The notes: generated by a model from the sequence alone, not told the origin. A DNA stretch of 64,000 bases from Desulfogranum marinum (GCF_016918565.1 NZ_JAFFQD010000002.1:62001-126000); one strand, 5' to 3'; counted from the stretch's first letter, positions 21,359 to 30,709 are shown. Translations and numbers: made by a program.

Positions 21359-22663
21359 ATGAGCGGTCTTGCCAGCGCTGCCACCATCCCTGAATTGCGA
21401 AAGAGAGTGTTATTCACTCTCTTTATGCTTTTTGTCTATCGTATGGGTGTCCAGATCCCCACACCTGGAATTAACGGGGAAGCTTTAGGTGCTTTTTTTG
21501 AACAGAATGCAAGTACACTCTTTGGCATGTTTAACATGTTTTCAGGAGGTGCACTTGAGAATTTCTCGATATTTGCTCTTGGCATTATGCCGTATATTTC
21601 GGCTTCGATCATTATCCAATTGTTGACTGTCGTCATCCCACAGTTGGAATCGCTCTCGAAAGAGGGGGAAGCAGGTCGTCGCAAGATCACTCAATACACA
21701 CGCTATGGTACGGTTGTACTTTCTGTTATCCAGGGATTCTTCATTGCTTCAGGTTTAGAGGGAATGAGTGGACCTGGTGGAGCTGCCATTGTTATTGATC
21801 CAGGTATTCAGTTTAAATTGATGACTGTGCTCACACTTACTTCCGGGACCGCATTTATTATGTGGTTAGGTGAGCAAATGACAGAACGTGGTATTGGTAA
21901 CGGCATATCATTAATTATCTTTGCAGGTATTGTTGCTCGTGGTCCTGCTGCCGTAGGGAATACCATCCAATTGATAAAAGCAGGTGAGCTTGCCATTATT
22001 TTCGTTCCACTTATTCTCATTGCGATGTTTTTTATCATTGCGTTTATCATCTTTGTAGAAACCGCTCAACGTCGAATACCCATTCAATACGCAAAGCGGG
22101 TTGTTGGAAGAAGAGTCTATGGTGGTCAGGCTTCTCATTTACCGCTAAAGATAAATGTGTCCGGAGTTATACCTCCGATCTTTGCCTCTTCTATCATGAT
22201 GTTTCCCGCTACCATCGGGTCGTTTATTCAGATTGATTGGGTACAGCGCATATCTGCCGCTCTTTCGCCGGGAACAATATATTATTATGTTCTTTTTGTA
22301 GCAATGGTTGTCTTCTTTTGCTTTTTCTATACAGCTGTTACTTTTAAACCGGATGACGTTGCTGAGAATTTAAAAAAGAACGGTGGCTTTATTCCTGGAA
22401 TTCGACCTGGTAAACGGACCGCTGATTTTATCGATAAGGTATTGACTCGGCTAACTGTGGTGGGTGCTATTTATCTAAGCGCTGTTTGTGTCATGCCTAC
22501 CATTTTAATCAGTAAGTTTAACGTTCCTTTCTATTTTGGTGGAACAGCACTATTGATTGTAGTGGGTGTTGCTATCGATACTATTTCGCAAATAGAATCA
22601 CATATGGTGATGCGCAATTATGACGGTTTCATGAAAGCTGGTCGAATTAAAGGCAGACGTTGA
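21359..22663 (+). CDS. secY: Preprotein translocase subunit SecY
   Basis: SecY is the channel of the Sec translocon in the inner membrane. The 434-residue protein has ten strongly hydrophobic segments, the plug region near residues 55-70 (FGMFNMFSGGALENFSIFALGIMPYI) and the basic cytoplasmic loops that touch the ribosome and SecA. ATG start at 21359, four bases after rplO. It ends the spc-type cluster and is followed 10 bases later by map. adk, which often lies between secY and map, is absent here. Confidence 0.98.
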   Translation: MSGLASAATIPELRKRVLFTLFMLFVYRMGVQIPTPGINGEALGAFFEQNASTLFGMFNMFSGGALENFSIFALGIMPYISASIIIQLLTVVIPQLESLSKEGEAGRRKITQYTRYGTVVLSVIQGFFIASGLEGMSGPGGAAIVIDPGIQFKLMTVLTLTSGTAFIMWLGEQMTERGIGNGISLIIFAGIVARGPAAVGNTIQLIKAGELAIIFVPLILIAMFFIIAFIIFVETAQRRIPIQYAKRVVGRRVYGGQASHLPLKINVSGVIPPIFASSIMMFPATIGSFIQIDWVQRISAALSPGTIYYYVLFVAMVVFFCFFYTAVTFKPDDVAENLKKNGGFIPGIRPGKRTADFIDKVLTRLTVVGAIYLSAVCVMPTILISKFNVPFYFGGTALLIVVGVAIDTISQIESHMVMRNYDGFMKAGRIKGRR

Positions 22664-22673
22664 GGTATAGTCT

Positions 22674-23450
22674 TTGAGCCGGCAAAGTACCAAAAAACGG
22701 ATCTCTGTTAAAACTCCAGAGGAACTTCAAATCATGAAGCAGGCCAACCAGATTGTTGCTGGTGTATTGGCCATGTTAAGAAAAGAGGTCGTCCCTGGAG
22801 TTACCACGAACTATCTCGACAAAATTTCTGAGGAATACTGCCTCGATCATGGTGCAACTCCTGCTTTTAAGGGGTATCGTGGTTTTCCTTGCAGTTTATG
22901 CGCCTCAGTCAATGAACAAGTTGTTCATGGTATACCTTCCCAAAAGGTGACTCTCAAAGAAGGTGATATTATATCCGTAGATTTTGGATCGTATTACAAG
23001 GGGTTCTATGGCGATTCGGCCGTTACATTACCCGTTGGCAATATATCCCCTGAATTAGATCGGTTGCTTGAAGTCACCAAGGTTGCTTTAAACAAGGGTA
23101 TTGAACAGGTCCTCGTCGGCAATAGAATCTCTGATATTTCAAGGGCTGTACAAACGTATGCTGAGGCGAACGGATTTTCTGTTGTTCGTCAGTTTGTTGG
23201 TCATGGTATCGGAAGCGAATTGCACGAGGCCCCGGAAATTCCCAATTATGTACAGAAAATGCCTTCACCAAGGCTTCTCGCCGGCATGGTGCTCGCGATT
23301 GAGCCCATGGTGAATATGGGTACTGAAAAGGTTAGAATTCTTCGTGACCAATGGACTGTTGTAACTGAAGACTCGAAACCATCCGCTCACTTTGAACATA
23401 CCGTTGCCGTCACAGATAACGGGCCCCTCATCCTGAGCACATTGGATTAA
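22674..23450 (+). CDS. map: Methionine aminopeptidase type I
   Basis: The enzyme removes the initiator methionine from nascent proteins using two metal ions. The 258-residue protein has the pita-bread fold ligands in VDFGSYYKGFYGDSA, the HGIGSELHEAPEIPNY segment and GMVLAIEPM. It starts at TTG 22674 with GAGG eight bases upstream. It sits directly after secY, a common arrangement. It lacks the N-terminal zinc finger of eukaryotic forms. Confidence 0.97.
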   Translation: MSRQSTKKRISVKTPEELQIMKQANQIVAGVLAMLRKEVVPGVTTNYLDKISEEYCLDHGATPAFKGYRGFPCSLCASVNEQVVHGIPSQKVTLKEGDIISVDFGSYYKGFYGDSAVTLPVGNISPELDRLLEVTKVALNKGIEQVLVGNRISDISRAVQTYAEANGFSVVRQFVGHGIGSELHEAPEIPNYVQKMPSPRLLAGMVLAIEPMVNMGTEKVRILRDQWTVVTEDSKPSAHFEHTVAVTDNGPLILSTLD

Positions 23451-23511
23451 AGCCTGTCGGCATGTTACTAGTCACCGCTTACTGATTTTTTAACAAAAGG
23501 CAAGAAAAGAG

Positions 23512-23540
23512 TTGATTAAAACTGTAGTTTTAGATATATA
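23512..23540 (+). promoter_or_regulatory. sigma70-type promoter before infA
   Basis: TTGATT (23512-23517) and TATATA (23535-23540) are 17 bases apart within the 128-base gap between map and infA. It would drive infA-rpmJ and the alpha genes separately from the spc genes. The -10 and spacing match the promoter before rpsL. Confidence 0.55.
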
Positions 23541-23578
23541 ACAAATCTTTTCGGCCACATTACTGAGAGTGGATAGGT

Positions 23579-23815
23579 ATGGCAAAAGAAGAGGCCATTG
23601 AAGTAGAAGGAACAATCATAGAACCGTTGCCCAATGCAATGTTTCGTGTTGAACTAGATAATGGGCATAAGGTACTTGCTCATATTTCCGGTAAAATGCG
23701 GATGCATTACATTAAAATATTACCTGGCGACCGTGTTACAGTTGAATTGTCTCCATATGATTTGACTAGAGGCAGGGTCACCTTTCGGGCAAAAGGCGGC
23801 AAAGCAAAAAGATAA
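23579..23815 (+). CDS. infA: Translation initiation factor IF-1
   Basis: IF-1 (78 residues) occupies the A site during initiation. The OB-fold pattern [25 protein letters not shown] and [15 protein letters not shown] is clear. ATG start preceded by a weak GTGGATAGG. It is a little longer than the 72-residue E. coli protein, with an acidic N-terminal addition (KEEAIEVE) and basic C-terminal tail. rpmJ follows within 30 bases. Confidence 0.97.
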   Translation: MAKEEAIEVEGTIIEPLPNAMFRVELDNGHKVLAHISGKMRMHYIKILPGDRVTVELSPYDLTRGRVTFRAKGGKAKR

Positions 23816-23842
23816 ACTTTTAATAGATGTCAGGTTAAGGCT

Positions 23843-23956
23843 ATGAAAGTACGATCATCAGTTAAGAAAATGTGCAGTAGCTGTAAGATTCTGAAACGTA
23901 AAGGAGTCGTAAGAGTTAACTGTAAAAATAAGAAGCATAAACAGCGGCAAGGTTAA
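23843..23956 (+). CDS. rpmJ: 50S ribosomal protein L36, zinc-binding type
   Basis: This 37-residue protein was read directly: it begins [20 protein letters not shown] and ends HKQRQG. Cys11, Cys14, Cys27 and His32 are the zinc ligands, so this is the C+ form. ATG start with CAGGTTAAGG upstream. It lies between infA and rpsM, the normal order. Confidence 0.97.
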   Translation: MKVRSSVKKMCSSCKILKRKGVVRVNCKNKKHKQRQG

Positions 23957-23995
23957 ACTCGCGGTAAGAGTGAGACTTAAACAGGGAGAAATGTC

Positions 23996-24364
23996 TTGGC
24001 ACGTATAGCTGGAGTGGATTTACCACGCAATAAACATATGGATCGAGCCTTAACCTATATTTATGGGATTGGCTTGACCTCAGCCCGCCAGATTCTTGAT
24101 AAGGCTGATTTACCTTATCAGATGAACAGTGACGACCTCAGTGGCGATGATGTTACTAGGATCAGGAAAATTATTGAGAGTGACCACGTTGTAGAGGGTG
24201 ACCGGCGGCGTGAAATATCTATGGATATTAAGCGTCTCATGGATCTTGGTGCTTATCGAGGCCGAAGGCATCGAAGAGGATTACCGTGCCGTGGGCAGAG
24301 AACAAAAACCAATGCACGCACTCGTAAAGGTCCTAAGCGTGGCGCTGCAGTTCGGAAAAAATAG
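23996..24364 (+). CDS. rpsM: 30S ribosomal protein S13
   Basis: S13 (122 residues) forms head bridges to the 50S subunit. The N-terminus [25 protein letters not shown] is invariant, which fixes the TTG at 23996 as start; GGGAG lies just upstream. The C-terminal [19 protein letters not shown] is typical. First gene of the alpha group. Confidence 0.98.
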   Translation: MARIAGVDLPRNKHMDRALTYIYGIGLTSARQILDKADLPYQMNSDDLSGDDVTRIRKIIESDHVVEGDRRREISMDIKRLMDLGAYRGRRHRRGLPCRGQRTKTNARTRKGPKRGAAVRKK

Positions 24365-24413
24365 CTGCTGATGATGATCAGGCTGCTCTAACCAGAGAGT
24401 TTACGGAGTTATT

Positions 24414-24812
24414 ATGGCAAAAGCCAGTAAAGCGGCAGGAAAATCTAAACGCCGTGAGAAAAAAAATATTTCTGAAGGTATAATCTTCATTTATTCAACT
24501 TTTAACAACACCATTATTACTGTCACAGACAGGCAGGGTAATGCGTTTGCTTGGTCCACTGCCGGTGTTATCGGTTTCAAGGGATCTCGTAAGTCTACTC
24601 CATTTGCTGCGCAAAACGCTCTTAATGATGCGATAGGAAAAGCAAAAGAACATGGTTTGAGAAAGGTTGAAGTACGGGTTAAAGGTCCCGGACCTGGGCG
24701 TGAAGCTGCACTGCGAGCGTTGACGACACTTGAGCTTGATGTAACTCGCATAGTAGATGTAACCCCGCTGCCGCATAATGGCTGTAAACCGCCCAAGCGG
24801 AGAAGAGTATAA
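24414..24812 (+). CDS. rpsK: 30S ribosomal protein S11
   Basis: S11 (132 residues) lies on the 30S platform near the E site. It carries [33 protein letters not shown] and the basic C-terminus PPKRRRV. ATG start 49 bases after rpsM. Confidence 0.98.
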   Translation: MAKASKAAGKSKRREKKNISEGIIFIYSTFNNTIITVTDRQGNAFAWSTAGVIGFKGSRKSTPFAAQNALNDAIGKAKEHGLRKVEVRVKGPGPGREAALRALTTLELDVTRIVDVTPLPHNGCKPPKRRRV

Positions 24813-24879
24813 TAGAATAGGGCCGTAAGGCTCCAGGCTGTGTCCAATAGTGATACAGTATATATAACGGAGGTAAATC

Positions 24880-25509
24880 TTGGCTAGATACACAGGCGCT
24901 TCCTGCAGGATGTGCAGGCGTGAAAACCTAAAGTTATTTTTAAAAGGTGATCGGTGCTACTCTGATAAATGTGCATTTGAAAGACGTGCATTTCCCCCAG
25001 GACAGCATGGGCAGAATAGGTTTAGGAAATCATCTGACTACGCTATCCAGCTTAGGGAAAAGCAGAAAGTCAAGCAAATGTACGGTATGCTTGAAGATCA
25101 GTTCAAGCGATATTTTCAACGTGCTGACAGGGCCAAAGGCGTCACCGGTGAAAATCTGCTGATTATGCTTGAAAGGCGGTTAGACAATACATTGTATAGG
25201 ATTGGTTTTGCCAGTTCCCGCAATCAGGCTCGCCAGTTGGTTCGGCACAATCATTTTCTCATTAATGGTAAAAAGGTTAATATTCCTTCATTTCAGGTTA
25301 CACCTGGTGATGTGATTTCCTTGAAAGAAAAAAGCCGTAAAAATGAGCTGATTGTTGATAACCTTGAGGGTGCGGTTCGCCGCGGTGTGCCCAGCTGGCT
25401 TGAAATTGATCAGCCAAAAATGCAAGGCACCGTTAAAGCTATGCCCAATAGAGAAGAGATTACCATGCCTATTCAGGAACAACTGATAGTCGAACTCTAC
25501 TCTAAATAA
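24880..25509 (+). CDS. rpsD: 30S ribosomal protein S4
   Basis: S4 (209 residues) initiates 30S assembly and in E. coli represses the alpha operon. The N-terminal region has [15 protein letters not shown] with CxxC and further cysteines (CYSDKC), a zinc-binding type. The S4 RNA-binding domain is at about residues 95-155 ([15 protein letters not shown]). The start is TTG 24880 with GGAGG seven bases upstream. rpoA follows 19 bases later. Confidence 0.98.
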   Translation: MARYTGASCRMCRRENLKLFLKGDRCYSDKCAFERRAFPPGQHGQNRFRKSSDYAIQLREKQKVKQMYGMLEDQFKRYFQRADRAKGVTGENLLIMLERRLDNTLYRIGFASSRNQARQLVRHNHFLINGKKVNIPSFQVTPGDVISLKEKSRKNELIVDNLEGAVRRGVPSWLEIDQPKMQGTVKAMPNREEITMPIQEQLIVELYSK

Positions 25510-25528
25510 CCATTAGCATCAGGTAAAC

Positions 25529-26566
25529 ATGGCACAGGAACTACGGGATACTAATCCCTTTTATAAAAACTGGCACGACCTTATTACTCCTGAGCGTCTT
25601 GAAGTTAACGATGAAACGCACACTGAGCAGTATGGCAAATTTATTTGTCAGCCGTTTGAGCGTGGTTTTGCGACAACAATAGGGAATTCTCTGCGGAGAA
25701 TTATGCTTTCCTCCATCAGGGGGGCTGCAATTACTTCAATTAAGATAGATAATGCCCTGCACGAATTCACTAGTATTAATGGGATTCATGAAGATGTCGC
25801 AGAGATTATTCTTAATCTGAAACAGGTTCGCTTAAAACTTAATGTTCCTCAAGGTCAGACAGTTGTCGTTGAGAAAAGTGGCCCTGGAACTGTAACTGCA
25901 GGTGATATCAACGGAGCACCAAATGTTGATGTAATGAACCCAGACCAGGTGATATGTACGGTTACTAGTGATATAACGTTCCGTGCCGAACTTGAAGTTA
26001 AATGGGGTAAAGGGTACGTACCTGCTGAGCTGAATAAAAAAGAAGATCAGCCAATAGGAGTTATTCCTATTGACTCGATGTTTTCACCAATCGTGCGTGT
26101 ACAATACGTTGTAAGTCAAGCACGTGTCGGCCAAAAAACTGATTATGACCGTTTGACTCTAGAGATAGAAACAGACGGAAGTGTGCCTCCTGAAGATGCA
26201 CTGGCCTTTGCCTCTAAAATACTGAAAGAGCAAATGGCCATATTCATTAACTTCAATGAAGAAAAGGCAAAGGCTCCAGACAGACAGGATAGCGATGACG
26301 ACAATGTCAGCTATCCACCTTTTCTTGATAAAAATGTTGAAGATTTGGAACTTTCTGTCAGATCTGCGAACTGTCTTAAGAACGCACAGATCCAGTATAT
26401 CGGCCAGTTGGTTCAAAAAACCGATGCAGAAATGCTCAAAACTAAGAACTTCGGGCGTAAATCACTCAATGAAATTAAGGCACTTCTTTCTGAACATGAA
26501 TTGACACTCGGGATGAAGCATGAGGGATGGATTTCACCCGAAAAGCGTGAAGAGAATATAGACTAG
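25529..26566 (+). CDS. rpoA: RNA polymerase alpha subunit
   Basis: Alpha nucleates polymerase assembly and its C-terminal domain binds UP elements and activators. The 345-residue protein has the assembly region ([17 protein letters not shown], near residues 48-64) and the C-terminal domain after an acidic linker (DRQDSDDDN) at about residue 250, ending with the helix-hairpin-helix [17 protein letters not shown] start; between rpsD and rplQ as usual. Confidence 0.99.
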   Translation: MAQELRDTNPFYKNWHDLITPERLEVNDETHTEQYGKFICQPFERGFATTIGNSLRRIMLSSIRGAAITSIKIDNALHEFTSINGIHEDVAEIILNLKQVRLKLNVPQGQTVVVEKSGPGTVTAGDINGAPNVDVMNPDQVICTVTSDITFRAELEVKWGKGYVPAELNKKEDQPIGVIPIDSMFSPIVRVQYVVSQARVGQKTDYDRLTLEIETDGSVPPEDALAFASKILKEQMAIFINFNEEKAKAPDRQDSDDDNVSYPPFLDKNVEDLELSVRSANCLKNAQIQYIGQLVQKTDAEMLKTKNFGRKSLNEIKALLSEHELTLGMKHEGWISPEKREENID

Positions 26567-26624
26567 TAATACTCGTTCTCACACGTATAGTTTGCAGCCT
26601 TACACCACGTAGAAGGACAGGATA

Positions 26625-27014
26625 ATGAGACATAGAAAAGCAGGTCGTAAGCTTAATCGTACAACCGCACATCGAAAAGCAATGCTTCGTAATATGGTTA
26701 CCTCCTTATTGGAACATGAGCGGATCGTAACAACCGTACCCAAAGCTAAAGAAGCACGTCGGGTAGCCGATAAAATGATTACTTTAGGCAAACGGGGCGA
26801 CCTTCATGCAAGGCGACAAGCTCTTGCCTATATACGCTCTGATGAAGTTGTGAATAAACTTTTTAACGAACTGTCTGAGCAATACATGGATAGGCAGGGT
26901 GGGTATACTCGAATTATCCGCACTGGTACCCGCGCCGGTGATGCCGCGCCCATGGCGATTATTGAACTCGTCAATTATCAGGAAAGTCTTGAAGGCGAAA
27001 CTTCAGACGATTGA
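26625..27014 (+). CDS. rplQ: 50S ribosomal protein L17
   Basis: L17 (129 residues) lies near the tunnel exit. The N-terminal [21 protein letters not shown] is unmistakable. ATG start with AGGA upstream. It is the last gene of the transcription-translation block, ending 22 bases before a strong terminator. Confidence 0.99.
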   Translation: MRHRKAGRKLNRTTAHRKAMLRNMVTSLLEHERIVTTVPKAKEARRVADKMITLGKRGDLHARRQALAYIRSDEVVNKLFNELSEQYMDRQGGYTRIIRTGTRAGDAAPMAIIELVNYQESLEGETSDD

Positions 27015-27035
27015 TAGATTGTGATTGTTGAATAC

Positions 27036-27072
27036 AAAAGCTGGTATGAGAAATCATACCAGCTTTTTTTTT
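27036..27072 (+). terminator. Rho-independent terminator after rplQ
   Basis: A perfect 14-base-pair stem (AAAAGCTGGTATGA with TCATACCAGCTTTT) closes a GAAA tetraloop at 27050-27053 and runs into a T-tract of nine (27064-27072, part of it in the stem). It is the clearest terminator in the window and marks the end of the alpha operon. Confidence 0.93.
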
Positions 27073-27094
27073 GTTATTTATTTGAGGTATAGTC

Positions 27095-27868
27095 ATGGGG
27101 CAAGCAAATCCACCTGATATGCTCCTGGAAGGGCGCACCCTTGTAGACAAAGGGCCCTTTACTTTTCATTGCCATCCTGGCGTAAGTTGCTATTTAAAAT
27201 GCTGCCATAATGCCGAAATTTATTTATTTCCTTACGACGTACTTCGTCTTAAGCAACATTTAAATCTGCATTCCGCTCAATTCCTCCGTCAATACACACG
27301 TATAGGGGAAGGTAGTCATCCTTTTTTTCCAGGGGTTATGTTGAATATGGCTTCGGCAGAAGGGTTGCCTTGTCCATTTTTATCCAATGAAGGGTGCACT
27401 GTGTACCGGGACCGACCGTCAGCCTGTCGTACCTACCCTCTTGAAAGAGCTGTTGAACAATTGAATGATACCACAAGGCTTAAAGTTCATTATTTTATGA
27501 CTCATCACCCTTATTGCAAAGGTCATTTCGAACAAAAAACCTATACCATTAAAAAATGGGAACGTGATCAAGGTTTGTACGAGTTCAATTTGTTTAATGA
27601 ACTTTGGGCGGAAGTTGATGCTTTTTTCGCCTCTAATCCTTGGCGTGGCGAAGGGGAAGCAGGACCTTTGCAGCAATTGGCATTCATGGCCTGCTATAAT
27701 ATCGATGATTTTCGATCATACGTAGAACAACACAGGTTGGTGCAGCAGTTTAGAGTAGATAAAGTGGTGCGTAATCGTATAAAGAAAGATGATTCAGCGC
27801 TCCTTAAATTTGGATTCCAATGGCTACAGTTTTATCTTGGTCGGAAACCAACCCTTGTTCCAAAATAA
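27095..27868 (+). CDS. YkgJ-type cysteine-cluster protein
   Basis: A 257-residue soluble protein with the cysteine arrangement of the YkgJ (UPF0153) family: Cys26, Cys32, Cys36 and Cys37 near the N-terminus, then CPFLSNEGCTVYRDRPSACRTYP around residues 95-118. These cysteines are thought to bind zinc or an iron-sulfur centre; the biochemical role of the family is unsettled. ATG start with GAGG upstream. It is alone between the rplQ terminator and the rpsB leader, so probably has its own promoter. Confidence 0.8.
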   Translation: MGQANPPDMLLEGRTLVDKGPFTFHCHPGVSCYLKCCHNAEIYLFPYDVLRLKQHLNLHSAQFLRQYTRIGEGSHPFFPGVMLNMASAEGLPCPFLSNEGCTVYRDRPSACRTYPLERAVEQLNDTTRLKVHYFMTHHPYCKGHFEQKTYTIKKWERDQGLYEFNLFNELWAEVDAFFASNPWRGEGEAGPLQQLAFMACYNIDDFRSYVEQHRLVQQFRVDKVVRNRIKKDDSALLKFGFQWLQFYLGRKPTLVPK

Positions 27869-27912
27869 TTTTTCACACTATTTTTTTCTTCCTGATACCT
27901 GCAAAAGGTTTC

Positions 27913-27940
27913 TTGATTTTTTACTGATGTATGATAGAGT
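27913..27940 (+). promoter_or_regulatory. Possible promoter and leader of rpsB
   Basis: TTGATT (27913-27918) and TAGAGT (27935-27940, with a preceding TGA) are 16 bases apart. A leader of about 130 bases follows up to rpsB. It contains the hairpin GCCACTG/CGGTGGC (27962-27982, one G-T pair). In enterobacteria the rpsB leader is the target of S2 autoregulation; whether this one is cannot be decided by eye. Confidence 0.35.
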
Positions 27941-28075
27941 AATCAGCTTTGTTTGATACATGCCACTGCAATCAGCGGTGGCTTAACACACACATTCCGC
28001 TCGCCACATGGTGTTTCACACAAGTGAGATTTGGCTCAGGAATGGAGGAATAACCATAAAACCAGGAGATTTATT

Positions 28076-28870
28076 ATGGCACAAATTACAATGCGGCAGA
28101 TGCTGGAAGCAGGACTTCATTTTGGTCATCAGACCAGGCGATGGAATCCTAAAATGAAACCGTATATCTACGGTCCTCGTAACGGCATTTATATTGTAAA
28201 TCTTGATGTAACAATGAAAATGTTCCGCAAGGCCTATAGCTATATTGCAGATGTTGTAGCTGACGGTGGTTCGGTACTCTTTGTTTGCACCAAGCGTCAG
28301 GGACAGTCCATTATCAAGGAAGAAGCACAACGCAGTGGCATGTACTTTGTCAACCACCGTTGGCTGGGTGGCATGATGACCAACTTTCAAACCATTAAGA
28401 ATTCTGTTGATAGGCTCAAAAAAATCGAAAGCATGCAGGAAGACGGTTCTATTAACCGGTTCCCCAAAAAAGAAATCCTGCAAATGGAGAAAGAAAGAGT
28501 CAAGCTCGACAGGAATATTGGTGGTATTAAAAACATGCGGAGTTTGCCTGATGTCCTCTTTATCATCGATCCTAATAAAGAGGATATTGCAGTTAATGAG
28601 GCTCAGAAACTGGGCATACCTGTAGTTGCTCTCACCGATACCAACTGTAATCCCGATGGCGTTGATTATGTTATTCCAGGCAATGATGATGCTATCCGTG
28701 CCATTAAACTTATGACTTCAACTATCAGTCAAGCTATCTTAGAAGGTAAAGAACGTCGCGGCGAAGAAACACCTGTCAGCAATGATGAACTTGAAGCTGC
28801 GATGACAGTTGACGCCGTAGAGCAAGCTGCCGAATCCGCACCTTCTCAGGATTCACCAGCAGCCGAATAA
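28076..28870 (+). CDS. rpsB: 30S ribosomal protein S2
   Basis: S2 (264 residues) joins late to the 30S subunit and is needed for S1 binding. I start at ATG 28076 ([27 protein letters not shown]), six bases after AGGAG; the frame is open 15 codons further up but that part is not conserved. [14 protein letters not shown] and [23 protein letters not shown] are typical. The acidic tail after residue 235 is variable. First gene of the rpsB-tsf-pyrH-frr cluster. Confidence 0.98.
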   Translation: MAQITMRQMLEAGLHFGHQTRRWNPKMKPYIYGPRNGIYIVNLDVTMKMFRKAYSYIADVVADGGSVLFVCTKRQGQSIIKEEAQRSGMYFVNHRWLGGMMTNFQTIKNSVDRLKKIESMQEDGSINRFPKKEILQMEKERVKLDRNIGGIKNMRSLPDVLFIIDPNKEDIAVNEAQKLGIPVVALTDTNCNPDGVDYVIPGNDDAIRAIKLMTSTISQAILEGKERRGEETPVSNDELEAAMTVDAVEQAAESAPSQDSPAAE

Positions 28871-28874
28871 TTTT

Positions 28875-28927
28875 CAGGCCTTTGCCTGTTTTAATACAAT
28901 TCAATAAGGCTTTTTTACGGCCTTATT
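28875..28927 (+). terminator. Two hairpins between rpsB and tsf
   Basis: CAGGC-CTTT-GCCTG (28875-28888) is followed by TTTT, and AATAAGGC (28903-28910) pairs with GCCTTATT (28920-28927) around a T-rich loop. Together they look like a partial terminator that would lower tsf expression relative to rpsB, as the rpsB-tsf spacer is known to do in E. coli. Neither has a long T-tract, so read-through is expected. Confidence 0.5.
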
Positions 28928-29004
28928 GTTGTCCAGTCGAACATTATGTATACCCGCAACATTTTTGCTATGCGGTTGAAAGATAGATATTAGGAGATGC
29001 TAAA

Positions 29005-29598
29005 GTGAAGATTACAAGCCAAATGGTCAAAGAGCTTCGTGACAAGACCAATGCCGGGATGATGGATTGCAAAAAAGCTCTAGGCGAGACTGAAGGCGAT
29101 ATGGAAAAAGCGGTTGACCTGCTTCGTCAAAAAGGCTTAGCCGTTGCTGCAAAACGTGCTGATCGTGCGACCTCAGAGGGTGTTATTGAAGCATACATCC
29201 ACGGTGGAGGTAAACTTGGTGTTATGATTGAGGTAGGGTGCGAAACCGACTTCGTCGCTAAAACCGATGATTTTAGAAATTTTGCCAAAGATATTGCTAT
29301 GCATGTCGCAGCTGTTAATCCGGTTTCTATCAGTAGAGAAGAAGTACCTCAAGAACTGATTGATCGTGAAAAAGACATCTATACAAAACAAGCACTCGAT
29401 TCGGGTAAACCTGAACAGATTGTTGAAAAAATCGTTACCGGTAAAATTGAAAAATATCTTTCTGAAATTTGTCTGTTAGAACAAAAATTTGTAAAGGATC
29501 CTGACTTGACCGTCCAGGATAAACTTAATGAATTGATTGCTAAGATGGGCGAAAATATTTCTGTTAAAAATATTGCTCGTTTTCAGATCGGAGCGTAA
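29005..29598 (+). CDS. tsf: Elongation factor Ts (short form)
   Basis: EF-Ts recycles EF-Tu from GDP to GTP. The 197-residue protein has the N-terminal domain with LRDKTNAGMMDCKKAL and the core signature GVMIEVGCETDFVAKTDDF (near residues 72-90). It is about 85 residues shorter than the E. coli protein, with a single core repeat as in Thermus-type EF-Ts. The start is GTG 29005 with TAGGAG upstream, 134 bases after rpsB. Confidence 0.97.
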   Translation: MKITSQMVKELRDKTNAGMMDCKKALGETEGDMEKAVDLLRQKGLAVAAKRADRATSEGVIEAYIHGGGKLGVMIEVGCETDFVAKTDDFRNFAKDIAMHVAAVNPVSISREEVPQELIDREKDIYTKQALDSGKPEQIVEKIVTGKIEKYLSEICLLEQKFVKDPDLTVQDKLNELIAKMGENISVKNIARFQIGA

Positions 29599-29624
29599 CA
29601 CTCTTCTCCATTGCTGTTATACGT

Positions 29625-29656
29625 TTCAGGAAAACCGTTAACCCGGTTTTCCTGAA
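29625..29656 (+). terminator. Perfect hairpin between tsf and pyrH
   Basis: TTCAGGAAAACCG (29625-29637) pairs perfectly over 13 bases with CGGTTTTCCTGAA (29644-29656) around a six-base loop. It starts 27 bases after the tsf stop. There is no T-tract behind it, so it may protect the tsf mRNA 3' end or pause polymerase rather than terminate strongly. Confidence 0.5.
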
Positions 29657-29768
29657 CCCTTTCACTCCCCATTGGCAGGCTTATGTAGTGAATGCCTGTA
29701 GTGTCAATCCGTGGCAAGACATTCCGTATCAGTATTTCCTCTCTTCAACATCAAAGTAGGTCGATAAC

Positions 29769-30479
29769 ATGACATTTAAGAGAATACTCTTGAAAATAAG
29801 CGGTGAGGCCCTCATGGGAGATAATTCCTATGGTATCAGTACAGAGGTGATTCGATTTTTGTCATCTGAAATAAAAAAAGTGCACGACCACGGAATTGAA
29901 ATTGCCATGGTTATCGGTGCAGGTAATATTTTTAGAGGGGTAGCAGGGGCTGCTAAGGGCATGGACCGAGGCTCAGCAGATAATATGGGTATGCTAGGGA
30001 CGGTGATAAATTCCCTTGCTGTCCAAGATGGTCTTGAGACCGTAGGTATACCGTGTAAAGTTATGTCTGCCATAACCATGCTTAATGTGTGTGAACCCTA
30101 TGAAAGAGTGAAGGCGCTTGATCATCTTGGTAATAACCGAGTGGTTATTTTTGCAGCAGGTACCGGTAACCCATATTTTACCACAGACACTGCCGCTGTT
30201 CTCCGTGCTCTAGAAATTAAAGCGGATGTCATTATGAAGGCAACAAGGGTTGACGGTGTCTACGATAAAGACCCCGAAGTTTATCCCGATGCACAGAGGT
30301 ATACAACTCTGAGCTATAATAAAGTCCTTCGTGATGATCTCAAGGTCCTTGATGCTGCCGGTATTTCCCTGGCAAGAGATAACGAACTGCCGATCCTTGT
30401 ATTTAATATGAAGGAAAGTGATAATATTACAAAGGCAGCGCTTGGCGCCGAAGGAATTGGTAGCCTGATTAGTGCATAA
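29769..30479 (+). CDS. pyrH: UMP kinase
   Basis: PyrH converts UMP to UDP in pyrimidine synthesis and belongs to the amino-acid-kinase fold. The 236-residue protein starts FKRILLKISGEALMG and has VIGAGNIFRG and the FAAGTGNPYFTTDTAAVLRA segment. ATG start 170 bases after tsf, the gap holding a 13-base-pair hairpin. The order rpsB-tsf-pyrH-frr is very conserved in bacteria. Confidence 0.98.
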   Translation: MTFKRILLKISGEALMGDNSYGISTEVIRFLSSEIKKVHDHGIEIAMVIGAGNIFRGVAGAAKGMDRGSADNMGMLGTVINSLAVQDGLETVGIPCKVMSAITMLNVCEPYERVKALDHLGNNRVVIFAAGTGNPYFTTDTAAVLRALEIKADVIMKATRVDGVYDKDPEVYPDAQRYTTLSYNKVLRDDLKVLDAAGISLARDNELPILVFNMKESDNITKAALGAEGIGSLISA

Positions 30480-30709
30480 TGCTGTATAGTTATCTGCTCA
30501 TGATGTATGAGCCTGTTGATGTACGGTCATTTTGTCCAATTTCTTCGGTATACTGAATAATAATCCCTGAAACAGCTATTATATGCCTGTGATTATTAAT
30601 CAGATATACCTCGATCTCGAACGATAACCATAGTAATCATTAAGCTCATTTATGGGTAAGCTGAATAGTAAGATTTTTAGATATTAATAAACACTGAGGA
30701 GCGTCTCTC

